A stretch of 64,000 nucleotides of DNA from Sipunculus nudus (lineage: Eukaryota > Annelida > Sipuncula > Golfingiida > Sipunculidae): assembly GCA_026874595.1 (NCBI GenBank), contig CM049312.1, positions 74,126,429 to 74,190,428 on the forward strand. The letters are read 5' to 3'. The notes beneath the pieces are model-generated. The model worked only from the letters and a program-made list of their open reading frames with translations, did not search any database and had not been told where the DNA came from. Shown piece by piece: positions 1 to 15,000 of the stretch. How positions within the stretch are numbered: position 1 is the stretch's first letter; every line of letters starts with the position of its first letter. The position numbers and the translations under genes are program-made.

Positions 1-3000
1 ACCTGGATTTATTGTTCAAGCATTTGTTGTTTACTAAGGATGGAAATGGAATTAGCTAGACATCGGAAGCATGTCTGTTGGTCTACTGTATACATGAATA
101 CTTGAGCTATATGTAAGCTCACAGTTATTTGTACTGACTCTTACAGACATCATCGGATGCAGTTGTGACTGATACTGTGTTATATATATTAACACAAATT
201 TTGAAAAAGATTCCAAGTTGAGTGATCTAGATACAGCAAAATTTTATGGATATCTGCAAAATATGCCATACTGGAGGTAATCAGGAGTAATATGAAAACT
301 ATATGGATAGATTTCAAATGGTTTTATAAAATATCTGTTACACTGGAGAAAATGTGCATGATATGCAAATGATATGATATAAACACCATGAAGTTTTGCA
401 GGTCACTAAAATCTTACATGTACATGAGAAAAGGCAGTGATATGGAACGTTTCATTTGAGATATAAGTCCCAGTGGACCAAGAATGGAAAATTTTGTTGT
501 TTAAGAAAACTTACCTTGACTAAGTGTTTTCAGCCATAACCATAACATTATATAAGGTTAACTGGCCTGCAATAACAGGTTTTTACCTGTTATGTAATTT
601 TACCTGCACAGCTAGGGAATGTATAATGCAGCATGATAACAATAGTGATATAAACCATGCCATGTGCCAATAACACATTGATTAAGTTTGCCACACGTTC
701 TAACAGATATTAAACTGTAATAAACCCTATTTTTCAATCATTATAGCTTTAGCACCTGTGGGTGTACTGTTTATTGCAGTACTGCAGGGGGCGATTGCTG
801 AATGGAATTCCAGGTAGTAAACGAGGAAATAGCCATGATCTTGGCTTTTAACACCACACATGTTAGCAATAAATCTTAATATATAAGCCACCAAAAAGGA
901 TTAGCATGGACAGACTGGTGCAGCCTTTGAGGTCCAGCAACAGCAGTTAACCCAGCAACTGCTGAAGTCACTGACCTGACTAGCCAGCAGGCTGACCTTA
1001 ACTGACCCTCCAGGAAGTGATAAAAACAGCTGCACTGACCACCAGAACTGGAATTGATATATAAGCAGCCCTGGGGCTGAGGTTTGGCCAGCCCCTGTAC
1101 AAGCCCTGGCTGTAATTGCTACCTTGTTGATTTGCAGCTGCAGGTATGAAGGGATCATTCCTTTTATCAGGTATACCTACTTGCACCTTGCTGGCAAAAC
1201 CTGTATACCAAAGCAAGGATTTCAAATCAATCAGCTTCCTGGTTATGGGATCAGCTAGAAAAACTTTTTCCAGGTTGGCTAGGTTATTGTTGGAATTTGC
1301 TTGATTAAAAGAAAAATAACAAAAAAGGCTGGCTGTATAAGCTTGATAAAGGCTGTGCTGCAACCTGTGTTTTCGCTGAGGTCCAATTGCTTGTGTGGAG
1401 TGTAGATCTGTAAATATAAAATACAGATGGCAAGCATACATAAACATGGGTGACATGGCTGAAGGGGTCACCAGGATTGCTTCAGGTGCACTAAGGATTT
1501 CTGGGAGTCATTATACATGCGTCAGTGACTTATCTATCACATTCAAGTGCAGTTTGGCTATTTAAAAGTTCCAAAGTTTACCTGTAGATGGCACTGTTTG
1601 TTTAAGGGGGATGAAAATATCCTTATTTTCATAAATTACACCACTGTCTAGTGTTTTGCTATTTTTGGAATGATATGTATTCATACATTTAATATTTTGC
1701 CAGAGTTGGACAGAAAACTTACAAGGTATTATCAATATACCTCACATACTGTGCTTGGTATGCCCTTTGTTTATTAAAATGAAATAAGTAAACCCTAGAG
1801 TTTCGCTTCGCCTTGACAACAGGTGATGACCTCTGGATTATCCATAGACCCAGTCAAACAAAATGATTAATAGCATGTATATCTTCCTCATTGAATGGTT
1901 ACTACCCTCATCCAAATTTAACAGACAGTGTCACCAACAGACCATGGACTTATATACTTTTGAATAATGATTAAAAAAAAATTTAAACCATGAACTTCAG
2001 ATATTTATAATACTTCCTTTATAATATCTAGTACCTTAGCCAGGTACATACAACAGTACATTAGATGGTTGTGCTTAAAGAGTTAAGTGTCCAGTAGGCT
2101 TGGCTGGAACATTAACACACCTACTCCAAGCGAGTGGCGATCTGTGTTCCAGAGGGCAAAGTTGTGATAGCCCCCACCTACGCCTACCATACCTGCCAGC
2201 CCCAGTCACCCCAGCCAGTACAGATCCTGTTAGTCCAGGAAGCCTCCAGCCTGGATTAGATTACCATAACAGACCTGTTTCATTTATCTGATGCTACAGT
2301 GACTGTTCCAGCTTCTGGAGTCCAGCCTACTGCAAGATGTCTGCAGCAATAGGATAGACCTACATAGGAATTTGGATTTTGTCTTTTATTGGGATAACTT
2401 CAAGATAGGACAGCAATGGCGCTTGAAGATTGTCTTTAGCTGGAAAGAGAACTTATCAGGGACTATCCAGTGCACTTTGTTTCAGTGAGGAAAGGTGTCT
2501 TCTCCAGGGATCAGTCAGTGTATCTTATTTTGTGGTTTTAAGGTAATTAATGTGGTTGAAAGCAGAAGATACATAACTAATGAAATTATAAAATTGAAAG
2601 TTTTCAAAATTATTTCAAGGAAATTCAGGATCATTTTCTTTACATCGTTTTCTTCTGGGACTGAAAGACATAGAATTTTTCACAAGTTGTCTTTAATGTA
2701 GAAAGCCAAATGGTTTTTATTGCTTTGGTGGTTTCAAAGAAATTTAATTTTTTTCAGGCTTTTATTATATTATTTGGGTAATGTAAACATTTGTCTTTTT
2801 ATTGAAACGTCATATTTGCATACACTGAAGCAAGGAACTGAAGCAAGTCATCCATAAGGAACCATTCATGTTTGGTCAGATTCTGTCAATGGACAGCCTG
2901 GAAACAGGAAGATACTGTCTGACCGCAAGAGTGACTTGTGACTAGTGAAGCAGCTATTAAGTGAGGTCAGAGGCTGGGAGTTCTGTCTGGTCAGACTGAC

Positions 3001-5894
3001 AGCTGTCTCTCATGCTGTTACAGTGGTGACATGTTGCTTGGGAAGTCTAGCTCCATCCTCAGACCAGCAGGGTGAACCAGTGTGATTCCATCCCAGGTGC
3101 ACGCATCTCTCAAAGAGAGTAATAACTGAAAAAACACCAGCATGAAAGACATAAGATACTAAACAAAGGGAGGTGCTCGCAGTCACTGTTCATTGATATT
3201 TTGTATATCTGCCAGAAATGTTATATCCTTTAGCTTTGGTTGAGTGAAAAATAGATTGTTTAGACCTGTGGTACTATTCTTTGAAAGAACTTTTTTGATG
3301 TACGAGATGTGTTTTGTGTTGCTGTTAGAAATTTGCATCAAAGGACTGTTGTTAACTTAGATCAGAGGTGTTTACTTTTCTTTTGTTTATTCTTTTCTAA
3401 TCCAAAATACACAATCTGATGTCTGAATTTTTCCAGGTATATTTTGCCATTTTCCTTGTACAGTATTCCTTGTACAATATTCATTAATATGGCACCATCT
3501 TGCATTGGAATATTGATTATTCTAACCATAAGCACACCAAAAGAATGGTTTCCATTGGTGTCCAGAGCTTCTTTGGATAAAGTGTCACAATGGCACTACA
3601 CTGTGGATATATGGGATATTATTATGGAATTTATGAGAACTAATTAACTAATTAGGTGGCTATTCCATCGAGACTTAGGAAAATGCCTTCTGTATGGTCA
3701 GATCTGACTTATATTGATGACAAGTTACTTAGTTATGTTTGACTAAGAAAAATGGGCTTTTGAGCTATTGGCAAAGGGTTTGTCCAGGCTTTCTCATCCA
3801 TGACCACAAATCTACCTAAGAAATCCATATGGTTTGTAGGTAAGCTGTTCACCTGCAGGTGACTCAGTATTATCCGTCATGTTACAATTGTGGGCTTGGC
3901 TTACTTAGCCTGGTTCCTCTGGTTGCATGGCCCACACATGGAGGCTGTCATAGCGTTTCTGTACGTATTGGGGGATGGTTTAGGGACCCCATGGGGGTAC
4001 CTAGTCTCTGATTTACCTTTTGTTGATTGTCACTGTGGTGTTCCGCATGAACGCGCTCATCATCTCAACTTTGACTGATGAGGAGAGAGCTTTTCATCCA
4101 TAGCTGAAGTCATCAGACACAAACCATGTTAAGGCCCCTTGTCGTTATTTAGTGAGCTTTCTATCACAAGACACTCCAATACTTAGTATTCAAGCCACTT
4201 GTTGGCATTGTGATATTCCAATTTCTGTGATAAAGTAGAGGCTTATGAAGTTATGATGTGTTTGTGTCCTGTGTCATGTCAGGTCTTGCATAATATGACA
4301 ACCACGTTTCTGATCAATTCCTGCATTAGCTGACTGGTCTGGTCTGGGAACAGTTAAACCTGAGTCTGGGAAAGCAGATCTTCAATATTTACCATTGTGT
4401 AGTTGCTGCATGAAGCCACTGCCACACGCTGGCCTGACAGTCGGCCATGCTGGCTAGTCGCTGAAGTCACATGTTGTGTTTATCAAGCGAGTCATCCGCC
4501 TAGGAGTCCAGGATGTATGCTCAGTGTGGCTACAAGCTAGAATACAGACAGGGATGAATTTGTAATCTGCCAGACAGGTCCTTGATGGCTTGAGCTGGTC
4601 GCTGCAGTTGTTCTGTACACAAAGGGTCTGCAGGCAGGTGATTATGTTTGCCATATTCCACGGAGCCAGCAGCCAATACTGTTCTCTTACCCCAAGCCAT
4701 GTGTTAGTGATCTTAGATGGGGAAATAACCAGCTGAAAGAGCCAGGAAAAAAACTCTACCCCTTCTCATTCACAGAATTGCTGCATCTGTTGCCCCCGCA
4801 GCTTGGCCTAACCAGGAATATATGGTGCTAGATCATTTTCAGGATATTTACCAAGGATAGCTGCTTGCCGGGGATATATTGGGTGTATCACACAGCAGGT
4901 TTTATGCATTTCACTGTTGTGTAAAATTGTGGTTTTTGTTCCTCTGTGAGTGCCATAAACGAGATCTTTTACCAGTGAACGAAGCTACACAAAGAAGTTC
5001 AAGGATAAGGAGAAATACAAACAAATCAGGAGTACTTGGGTTTATAATGTCATCCATTGTAAGTTAGAGATCAGATAGTTCTAATTTTGCCTTGAGTTAG
5101 TAGATAATTCAGTATGGTACTAAGTTATGTTATGACTACTGAATCCTAAATTGTTAATATTTTTTTATATTTTATATTCTGCGCTGTGATATTCAATTTC
5201 TGTTATGTGCTTTAAAGGGTACATTCCAAATTGAAGGGGTCTGTGCATCTTTAGTACCAGAAGCAATGGTGTAGGTGTGAATGGGAAATGTTACATGCAC
5301 CATATTTGGAAATGATTTGCAATGATGAAAGACTGAGCACAGAAGATACACAAATATATTGTGCTGTGAATCGAAGTAGAGTGTTTATTTTACCTTTGAG
5401 TGTACTTTCCTATGACAGGAGGGTGTAGCTTTAAAGGTGACTGACATACATAGTGGGTGACAACATTATAAAGGTTGAGGTTGCCTCTGTATATATTGTG
5501 CACTGATGAGGAACTGGTATAACTCTGGCACATGTCAGTCTCTTGTCTTCAGCGAAAGTCCCTTGGACCCCTTCATGTGTGGTGAGGCGCACCTTGGAGC
5601 TTACTATACAAACGTGACAAGGAGGAAATCGGAAGAATTGTATATGATAACCCTAAGTACTACAAGTCGTCAAGTTCTACTACAGTGTTAAGTGGGTCAT
5701 ACAATTGCTTTAGGATATGATATATGTCAGTTTTAACTGATGCTGTTGTGTTTCCACGGCTGTTCTGGAGTGTGTCACAGCACACGCTAAATAACTGATG
5801 TTGTGCGTGTTTTCACGGATTATCTGGAGGTGATATATTTTGTGGCTTCCTCATTGGAAACAGATGAGGCGAGTCTAGGTAGTTGACAGTCAAG
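1..5894. other. Upstream region, no recognised gene
   Basis: AT-rich sequence upstream of the first recognised septin coding exon. No open frame here is convincing: the longest (998-1471, minus strand, 157 codons) resembles nothing I know. A non-coding first exon and the septin promoter probably lie here or further upstream, but I cannot place a start site. The only structured item is a foldback element at 2092-2332. Confidence 0.5.
2092..2332. mobile_element. Foldback MITE
   Basis: Starts with CAGTAGGCTTGGCTGGAA and ends with the inverted CCAGCCTACTG, giving imperfect terminal inverted repeats around a 240-bp core richer in G+C than its flanks. No coding content beyond a chance 63-codon frame. 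Confidence 0.4.
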
Positions 5895-6023
5895 ATGATG
5901 CAGAGGAACTCTATGTTTCGGCAGCAGCAGCTGTTCGATGCTGCATTTAAGCTGGTCACAGGCACCGGGAAAAGTCCCACCAAAGTTACAGGCGCTGCTC
6001 AAGTCAACGGTAGCCCTAGTCAT
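5895..6023 (+). CDS. SEPTIN2: Septin exon 1, N-terminal extension (residues 1-43)
   Basis: Open from ATG ATG at 5895 to a good donor GTAAGT at 6024, ending in phase 0. This matches the phase-0 start of exon 2. An in-frame TAG at 5880 bounds the start, and no strong pyrimidine tract precedes it, so it is read as a first coding exon with 5' UTR in front. It encodes a Gln- and basic-rich segment ([20 protein letters not shown]) with no known domain. Vertebrate SEPT2 has only about eight residues here, so this may be an isoform-specific start. Base composition is richer in G+C than the flanks, which supports coding. Confidence 0.6.
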
Positions 6024-9000
6024 GTAAGTTAATATTATTTCATATAACTATTATGATTCATTACGTTTAAATATTGTGTGTAAGTGTGAATATTATTACC
6101 CTGAAGTTTACACATGTGATAACTTCTGGTAATTAGTGCATATTATTAATATGCAGTAACAAATTACACATTCAAAAGATTAGATAAAACAAAATAATTT
6201 GTCACTACAGAACAACAGTTACAACACTGCAGTTCACCTGTTGGTCCACTGCAGAACAATAATTAGTACACCACAGTGCAACAGTAAGTACATTGCAGTG
6301 CAAAGTACCACACTGCAGTATGACAGCTGGTTCAGTGCAGTACAACAGTGCGCTACAATATGGCTAATAAATGATTAACAGATAAAGAATTAAATACAAA
6401 CAATTAATTGTAGGCATGTAAGGCCTGATACTTGTATTAAAGGGAAGATGAACCATGAAATACTAATATACAAATCATAAGTTCAAAACCGTTTTAACAC
6501 TGTAGGATGTGCTGGAAGGGTTATGAACTTATAATTTGTATTTTTCTTTGTGTCATATGCACAGTCTCTTCTTTTGCATTTTCAAAATTAGTCATTCTAC
6601 CCCCTGTATGTGCAAAATAGCAACATTGTATTTATTTGAGTTCACCTTATATGTTTAATTATATGCTTTGTAAAAGTGTTGGAAAATATAGCATGTACAG
6701 ATATTATAGATATTATGCTTTAATATATACCAGTTTATGTTAATTGATTATTTTTATGTTTAAATTAACTATGAAACCACCAGAACATAAGTAAGTGCTG
6801 GACCTACTGGTGGTTTGTGTAACTGTGTTAATGTTTTTTGGTGTTTATATTGGAGTTGTCAAAATGGCCTCATCCATCTCTGCCGTGACTTTGGTTTGAG
6901 CATTTAATTTATTAAATGTTATGGTTCATGGTTTTCCTCACTGCTTCAGTAAGTGTGACTTGATACAAATTAGGAACACCCCATGTACAAGTAGCTTCCT
7001 CAATTTGCACATACACAAACATATGACAACCAGTGTTAGAGTTATCATGTGAATAACAAGTGACAGACACAGTAAGACTTAAACGTTTCTCTGTGTGGGT
7101 ATCGGTAATCATATAAATTGAATAATCAAAGATATGGGTTTTTGCATTTCATTAACAAAATGTTCATTCATATACAGTGTAACCTCGTCGTGTCGAACTT
7201 GCTTAAGTCGAATACCCGCTTATGTCCAAGTTACAGATTGGATATTCTGGACAACTCTAGTTAAATTATTCCCAAATAAAACCCACAAGTGTTGAACCTC
7301 GGATATGTCAAAGTTTTCTGAGGGTTCCTTTGACTTCGACACAATGAGGTTTCACTGTTTGTGTATATACAGCAGTTTCAAGCATTTTAGATTTATGCAA
7401 ATCAAGATCACATTCATGTAAGAAAATATGACTAGGACAAAACATGACATGAACACTTAGGACTACAACTTGAGCACAGATCTAGGACACACCAAAAGTA
7501 GTGAATGAATCAAATACTAGAGCTCCTTGTTGTGTGTGCACCCTATGACCCCGCCCCCAGCCAGCACCTGCAACTGGCTGGAATATTAATGTAAATCTAT
7601 GCAAGGTCAAGTGATAACATGACATGCTGATAACCATGGCAACAACAGATCGTGGGGCCGTCAGAGAAAAACTCATTGTTTGACATTCCGTCATGTTTCC
7701 ATATCTCGCCTGCCGTCATTTTGTTTCTCCTTAAAAATGGCCATGTGTCGTTTATGGGATCATAATACGTGTGTGGTAGAAATTTGTAAATATATATGGT
7801 AAAGGCAGAAATATGTATGGAAAGCTAGTGATATTTCCATTGAATGGGAAATGAAATGTAAATGATGAAATAATGTAAATTTTATATTTTTTTTTAATTT
7901 TAAATAATCATGTGAATTGTTACAAAAGTACTATTCTTTTACACAAGTTTACAGTATATAAAAATCCATTGATTTGGGTTATCATTTGAGGAAAACCCAG
8001 AGTGTGTTAATTGTATCACTGAATGACAGTTGAATTAAAACATTTTAAAATATTTTCTGTGGTATGACAAGATCTTTTGTAAAAGGTATTGACCATCACA
8101 TACTTAAAAGATGATGCCCTTGATATTAAAAATTTTAAATGCAAAGTACGAAGACCATGGAAATATAAAAACTTTGAATATGAATGTAATCTTAGTTCAG
8201 TTTTAGGTTTAATTTCTAATTAAACTGCACCTCAACCCTTACAGCTTATTGCTTTGAAATGTGATTTTAAATATTTCTGCCACCAAATTTTTGCCAAATA
8301 TATTACAGTAAAACTTAATTAATAATACCTAATAGGCACGCTTAAAATGAAAAAGTGGGTGATAGCAGGGCTCAACTCTCATCACTCTGTTATCAACACA
8401 GCAGGTTGGTTTATTTCATCGTGACCTGGTTAATTTCCTGCCCTGGTAAACTGAGATACCTGCTGTAAACATGGCAGGATTTTATCTTTAGAATCACACC
8501 AGTACTGCACCAGCCCTCCCCCCAGCCACCACCTGTAACTGGCAAACAGAGGCTGATCATGTCAAGAGTCATAGCGGAATACTGATAACCTTGTTAACCT
8601 CACATTTTTGTTGGCTGAAAGCTCCCATAAATCTGACACACTGAAAGATGCTGAGTTTAGTGAATCAGGTTTAGTGCTTAAAACAGCTATTCAGTATTAA
8701 GAGTGTCTGGTCATTGAAGTAAAAAAATATTTATATATATAAATCTAATTGTTTCACCTCATAGAATAACATTTGGATCTCCAAATTGTTTCAGAATTGA
8801 GAAAATAGTGGGCAGAGGTTAACATCATTTTTGTAAATATGTAATACAGATGAACCATCAGATCTGTAAATGTGTATTTTCAGATGAATATCAGATTTTT
8901 AAAATGTTTATTACAGATGAATATCAGATTTGTTAATGTGTATTACATACAAAATTGGTCATAGTCTAGATGAAAACTGAATTCTCTTAACAGCTACACT

Positions 9001-12000
9001 TGTTCAATGTGACAGTTTCATTGTGTCAACAGGCATATCAGATAAAGTGACTGATGCTGGGCACTAGGTGGCCCTGGTGGTTTTAGTTACGTGTCCCAAA
9101 GATGTCTTAAAAGTCTTTTAAATGGAACGGACAGAACTGTCACATGACACAATTGAATAAAAGAGAATTAAGTGATACCCTGCCTCGTACAGGTCTTCAA
9201 AGAAATATGATTTTGAGCATTGATACATAGTAGAATGGGGAGAAAGATTAATTAAATGGATTACTATCAAAGAAGAAAAGACAATCAACTCAACAAAAGG
9301 ATTAATTTTAATCAATAAAAAAATGGATCTCAAAATGTTTATTTCCCAACATAGAAATTCTACAAGGTGAATTTGAAGTTATGGTTCATTTTTACCAAAT
9401 TTTAAGTGTGTATGAACATTGTGTTCATGTTGTATGGGCTTCATACTTGTTGCCATCACAAAGTTTTCTGAAATAACCCAGCATCTGTAAAATGTGATAA
9501 TACCAAGAGTCCAGAATATGAGAGAACTTTCAACAAATAGGAATGTGTTCTTCGCAAACCTCACACATGGTGGGTTTAACAATGACGCTTAATAGTGTGG
9601 CCCACCCACAAAAAAATCGCTGTCCCTTTTTGTGCTATTTGGTTCTGGCACAGATGCATTGTTGGTGGGTCCTGCATGAAAGTGCATACTGCGAGCAGTT
9701 TAAATAGAGGCCTTTTCATGTCAATTATGTTCTGTCAGGCTATAGAGTTTCAGTGTATTCTTTCTTGATGAAATGCATGTCACCTGATGCAAAGGGAATG
9801 AATTTTTTTCACCATGAATGAAGAATAAAACACATGCACTAGCATCATCCTCCCATAAAATAAGACAAATATTAAAATTCGTCTCCACTTTTATTTTAAA
9901 ATTCTTTGAGCATCTGCCTATTACCTGTGGCTAACAGTTTCAGGGTTTAAAAAAGAAATTACCAATCACCTTAAAAATTTATGGTTGTAATTTTCAACCT
10001 CCTGAAGATCTACATCTTAACAATGTTTGGTTAAATTTATTCTTGATTGTGTTATTAAGTCTTTCACATGGTAAAACAAGGACTTCATCTGCTCAGGTAC
10101 AGTTAATTTGAAAGATAACTGATACACAGGATTATCACGATATCTGACAGCTACAATAATCGTATTGTTAACTTCCCTATTATCATGATATCATAATATG
10201 TATTTTTTTTCATAGATTTGTTCAGATAATCATTTATTTTCAAGAGTATTATTTAATTTAATGAAACACATGAAATTCTATGTACAAATATTATTATAAT
10301 AAAAAATATGAGTAAATGACAGTGTTTGACAGATTGACAGGATCATATTCTCAGACTGGTGTTTTGGTATTATCCAGCTGATAGGTAGCCCCAGAAACAT
10401 GATGGAAAATGCTGACAATTATAATACAGTTACAAGTGCTGGAGTTCCGGGACATATACTGATATAACAAAATCATTATATATCATGATGTTTGATATGA
10501 TCATGATATTAAAATCAGATATTGTCCAACCACTATGCTTAGGTAATAGTATAATGTTAATTATCTTGGTTGATTATAGTGATTGTTATACTGGTACCAG
10601 CATCAGAGAAGTTTATATCTGTAATTATCGTAATAATGTCAGTAGAGAGAATCCATCATATTTATCACTGTGCATTTCCTTCTCTTGACAGTCTTGATAG
10701 AAAATAGATTTAATATAACATTCACTTTGTGATAACGTCTGCCAGTTTACATAAAATGTAGGAATTTATAGCTTTCATATCCAAACCTGGAATATGTTAA
10801 TTGTATCTAAAAACATAGTGCTTCCATGTAATTACTGCTAATGACCTATATAAGTACTTGGAGGACATTTAGCACAGGGCAGATACCTCCCCCAGGGATT
10901 AACATTTGAGATCATTTAAAAAAGGATCTTCTAACCTGGACTCCTGTACTGGGATTTGAACTTTGATAATTGTCACAGTGAGCCTCATACATGTACGGTA
11001 GTTCCACTGGACAAACTGTTCTATGAACTGAGGATACATGTACATGCTTGTGAATAATAAGGGACTGCAAAACGTGATCTGCTGTGAAGAACTGACCATG
11101 GTCCATATTAAGTTACAGATTCACTCCCAAGAAATTTTGTCTCCCCCCACCCCCCTCCCTCCGGGGGAACATGTTGTTTTCAGTGCCGTCATCTCCAGTC
11201 GTCATCTGTAGGATATCTTGTGAATGCTATAATTTTTGAAGGGCTGCATATTTTCCCTCTAAATTTCAAATGATGGTTCCCACCAAAATCTCGGACGAGT
11301 TTGGAACTGGCCCTGGGTGACCTTGATCAATATCTTCAAGGTCAAATCTGCCAAATTATAGTTATTTTCCTGTGAACATGATAACTTTTGCAGGGTTGGA
11401 TATTTTCCTCCCAAATTTGAAACACTGATTGTTCCTACCAGTATCTCAGATGAGTTTGAAACCTGGTGACCTCACAGGGTCAGATCTCTCACTGTGTCTT
11501 TAATGATATAGCCTATACACAAACGAGGGGGGAGACAAGTGCAAGTGCAAAAACAAGCCATTCTAGTTAATGCCCTGTTAATTGTTGGGCCTTGAAATAT
11601 GATCCCTTCAAATGTTTTTATCTGGAGAATCGCACCTTTAATACTCAGTAATGGTCAGAACAGTATCTCTTGCCAATGTAAGTATTAAAAGAGAGCATAT
11701 ATGTGGTACACTTTCAAAGATTTTGCGAAATATACTGCTTTGTAGACCTTACTGAATAGGAATATGTTCCAGCTGATTAATACTTAATTTATAAAAATAA
11801 TATATTTCAGGAGGCAAATCTGTAATTTGGACATTTTTAGTATAATAAAGTAATAGATGATTTGTGACCAATTTTTGCCCTCAGACTTCGTTTAACATAG
11901 ACCTGTCATGCAACAGCATGTAGAATTGTGATTCATCACTCTGCATAACCAGGATACACTGATATCACATTACATACAGTGGCTGTATGTGAATCATTGA

Positions 12001-15000
12001 AAAACCGAAGCATCGCTCACTTCGACAGAGGCAAGGTGATATACATGCCTGGTTGCTCAGTGCCTGCTACCAAGGTACATTCCGCATCATTTACTAATAA
12101 AAGTCTCAAAGGTACAATCCCAAGCAATATAATTCCCATCATACCTGATGAGGATCGTTAACCTGCATACAGGTGTCATCCAGGTGTTCTTGTATCAACC
12201 TATATTTAAAGCAAAGAATATTTTACTTATATTAATATCCATCAGAAAACGATCAAAGTTAATATACATCATGTGCTGTAAATTAATTTTAGAGTTATAC
12301 AGAGGTCATTTATTATTTATTTGGGTCCACGGTTGAAATTGAAATTGACTGTAGGGTTCTGGATAGGTGGTGGTGCTGTGTCAGTTATCTTCTGCTGTGC
12401 TGCATATTTCTTGTATCTTAGGAAGATGTGACTGACATTTTCAGTCTGTTTCTGACCTGTTGGATGACCACCTAGTGTTTCAACTGTTGGGCTGTTTTTT
12501 TATTATACTGTGGTTGGTCTTATATTCACAAGATTCTTATATTTACAATATTTGCAAAAGGGAAAAAATATATTAAAAATAAAAGACCTTGAGAATAAGA
12601 TGCCCGGTCAACACAGGTGAGTAGGTATTTATAATGTGGCCTCATGGACATGTCAGATATGTCATCTAGACCAGACCTGAGTTGCCAAAAACCAAGACTG
12701 ATATATTTAAAAAAAAAAATAGGTAATTTATGTTACCTGTAAATATTCATGATATGAAATTTTTTTTATATTATCTGTCAAGAGAAAACAAAAGCTTATA
12801 TCATACACAGAGATATACTGTGATTTGCTTCATATTTTTGAGGTTAAACTTTTGAGATTTTAAATTTTTCAATATTTTGCAAGGGTTTTGTTTAATCTCA
12901 CCAGTAAAGTGTATCCATTATACATGAATAATTTAATACGCTCACACAGTCTACCAATTTGACGAGAACCAAGGAGAACACCTACTAATCATTGTTCATT
13001 ATAATAATATATCAATATTTTGCCTTCGATGCTACAGGCATTCTAGAGATGAAACAATTCAGTATAAATGGTCATTCACATGTATATGGGGTGCTTCATA
13101 TATGAAGCTTATATCTTCGTGTTCGTTTCAGTTTTGCAAAAATCTTTAATTTGAAACCCTCAAGAACAAAAGGCCAGCTACAGTTGTGTCTCATACTGTT
13201 TCTGGTGACTTGGTAACGTATAGAATATACAATGTGTATGTGTGTGTAATTAAAATCCCCTTCCAACGTAGCATGGATGGCACATGACATTTTGCACTTC
13301 ATCGAGATCTTTATCTGGATATGTTAACTTCTGAGAACCAGTAGACTGTCCCTCCTTTATGCACGAGTTTATTTTGTGAAAAGAATACTGTATTTTGATA
13401 TCTGTTTTGGTCATGTATATAGCAGAAATATTTATGTAAAGAACTAAGGCTTAGTCTGAAGGCTGGGAAAGAAAATGAGGTAAAATATGTTGTGAGTTTA
13501 TTATTTTACATTATAACATGTATGTATTTGTCTTGAAGGAGTTAAAGGTTAGATATTGTATCAATATCTTCAGATGTCCATGTATTGATATATTCCTGAT
13601 GTTTTGTCGCATGAGGAAAAGAAGGTTCAACATTTATAAATACTGTAGTTCTAAAGGCGCATAAAAAGCAGGTAAGGTGAAACATCATCAGTGAGAAATG
13701 AATTTTAATGAATGACAGTCTGTGTATAAATATATTATAATAAACTATTAATTAATTGAATTTATGATGTGGAAATAAATAAAAAAAAATTATTGCGAGG
13801 ATGCTTAACTATCAACTAAACTGAACATCAACTTTGAATTTAAGCTTTAATGAACCATCGTTTTACCCAGATTCTTTAAAACCATCATAATAACTTCCTT
13901 AATTTCCTTCTAGATAAATAATATACTGCTCCATTCAGACACTGAAAAATATCTATGACAATGAGCAAAAACGTAAAAGGTAAAATACTAAATAAAACAA
14001 TTATTGACACTTTTGTGTGGAATATTCCACCTAAGTCTGCAAGCTACAAATAGATTTGTTCTTTAAAAAAAGTGTACAATAGCTAGCACAGCCTTGCTTA
14101 GTTTGTCTTAACATTTTGCGTAACTGTTTTGTTTACATTTTAACTTGTGTTGAAGTGTATTTTGAGGACACTGCACTGACTGTGAGGACTTTATGGGTGG
14201 AGTCCTGCTGGTGTAGAATAAACATGTGTCATTTGAACAAGCTGTGGTAGGGTCATATACAGTTTCACCAGTGCACTGTGTGACTTTTTTTTCTGCTGAT
14301 GCCTCATTAAGACACTTTTAACTTGATACTGTCTTTGTGTGGTTGTAGTCAGATTACCTTCTAAAATAAACATATTACACTAAATTTGTTTTCCTCACTA
14401 ACTCACGACTGCATTTGTTTCCATCAGAAGGTAAACAGGTTAACATTTTAAATAAGAAATCATTCCATTGTCATAATTAGAATAAAAATTTATGAAAGTG
14501 CATCATAAGACAGATGGCAGTAAGTAACATAACAATTACCATTTTATTAGTTTTACAAAACAAGACCAATTTTGCTTCATCTGCGTAAAGGATAAATCAA
14601 TGCATATGATGGTTTTAAAATAGACCTGGAAAATTAATTAAGGCTTCTTAATTAATTTAGCTATTTGCTGCCTATTTTAGAGTGATCATTGTATATATAA
14701 TTAATACTGCAAAGAACATTGATTATTTAATGTCAGGAGCCATGATTGACATACATGTACACAGTTAATAATTAAGTATTCTTATTTTGATTTTAAAAAT
14801 TATGATATAAAAACTAAAAAAATTTAGGATAATTAGAGAATTCTTTTCTTGCTAGTCGTATCAACTGATAGTGAAGCTTTCTGTGATTGGTTACTTCACA
14901 TGCCATAAAGAAAACCACATCTGATTGGTTAGTTTATCAGTGTGATAAGAGGGTCCCTTTTGATCATTCATTTTTCTGATGTCACATCACTTGCCATCTT

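Noticed and set aside
998-1471. Minus-strand frame of 157 codons
   Set aside because: The longest frame in the window, but its composition is unremarkable, it has no recognisable motif, and there is no sign of splicing or promoter.
10130-10510. Repeated TATCATGATATC-like palindromes suggesting a MITE
   Set aside because: No consistent ends or target duplication; probably AT-rich simple sequence.
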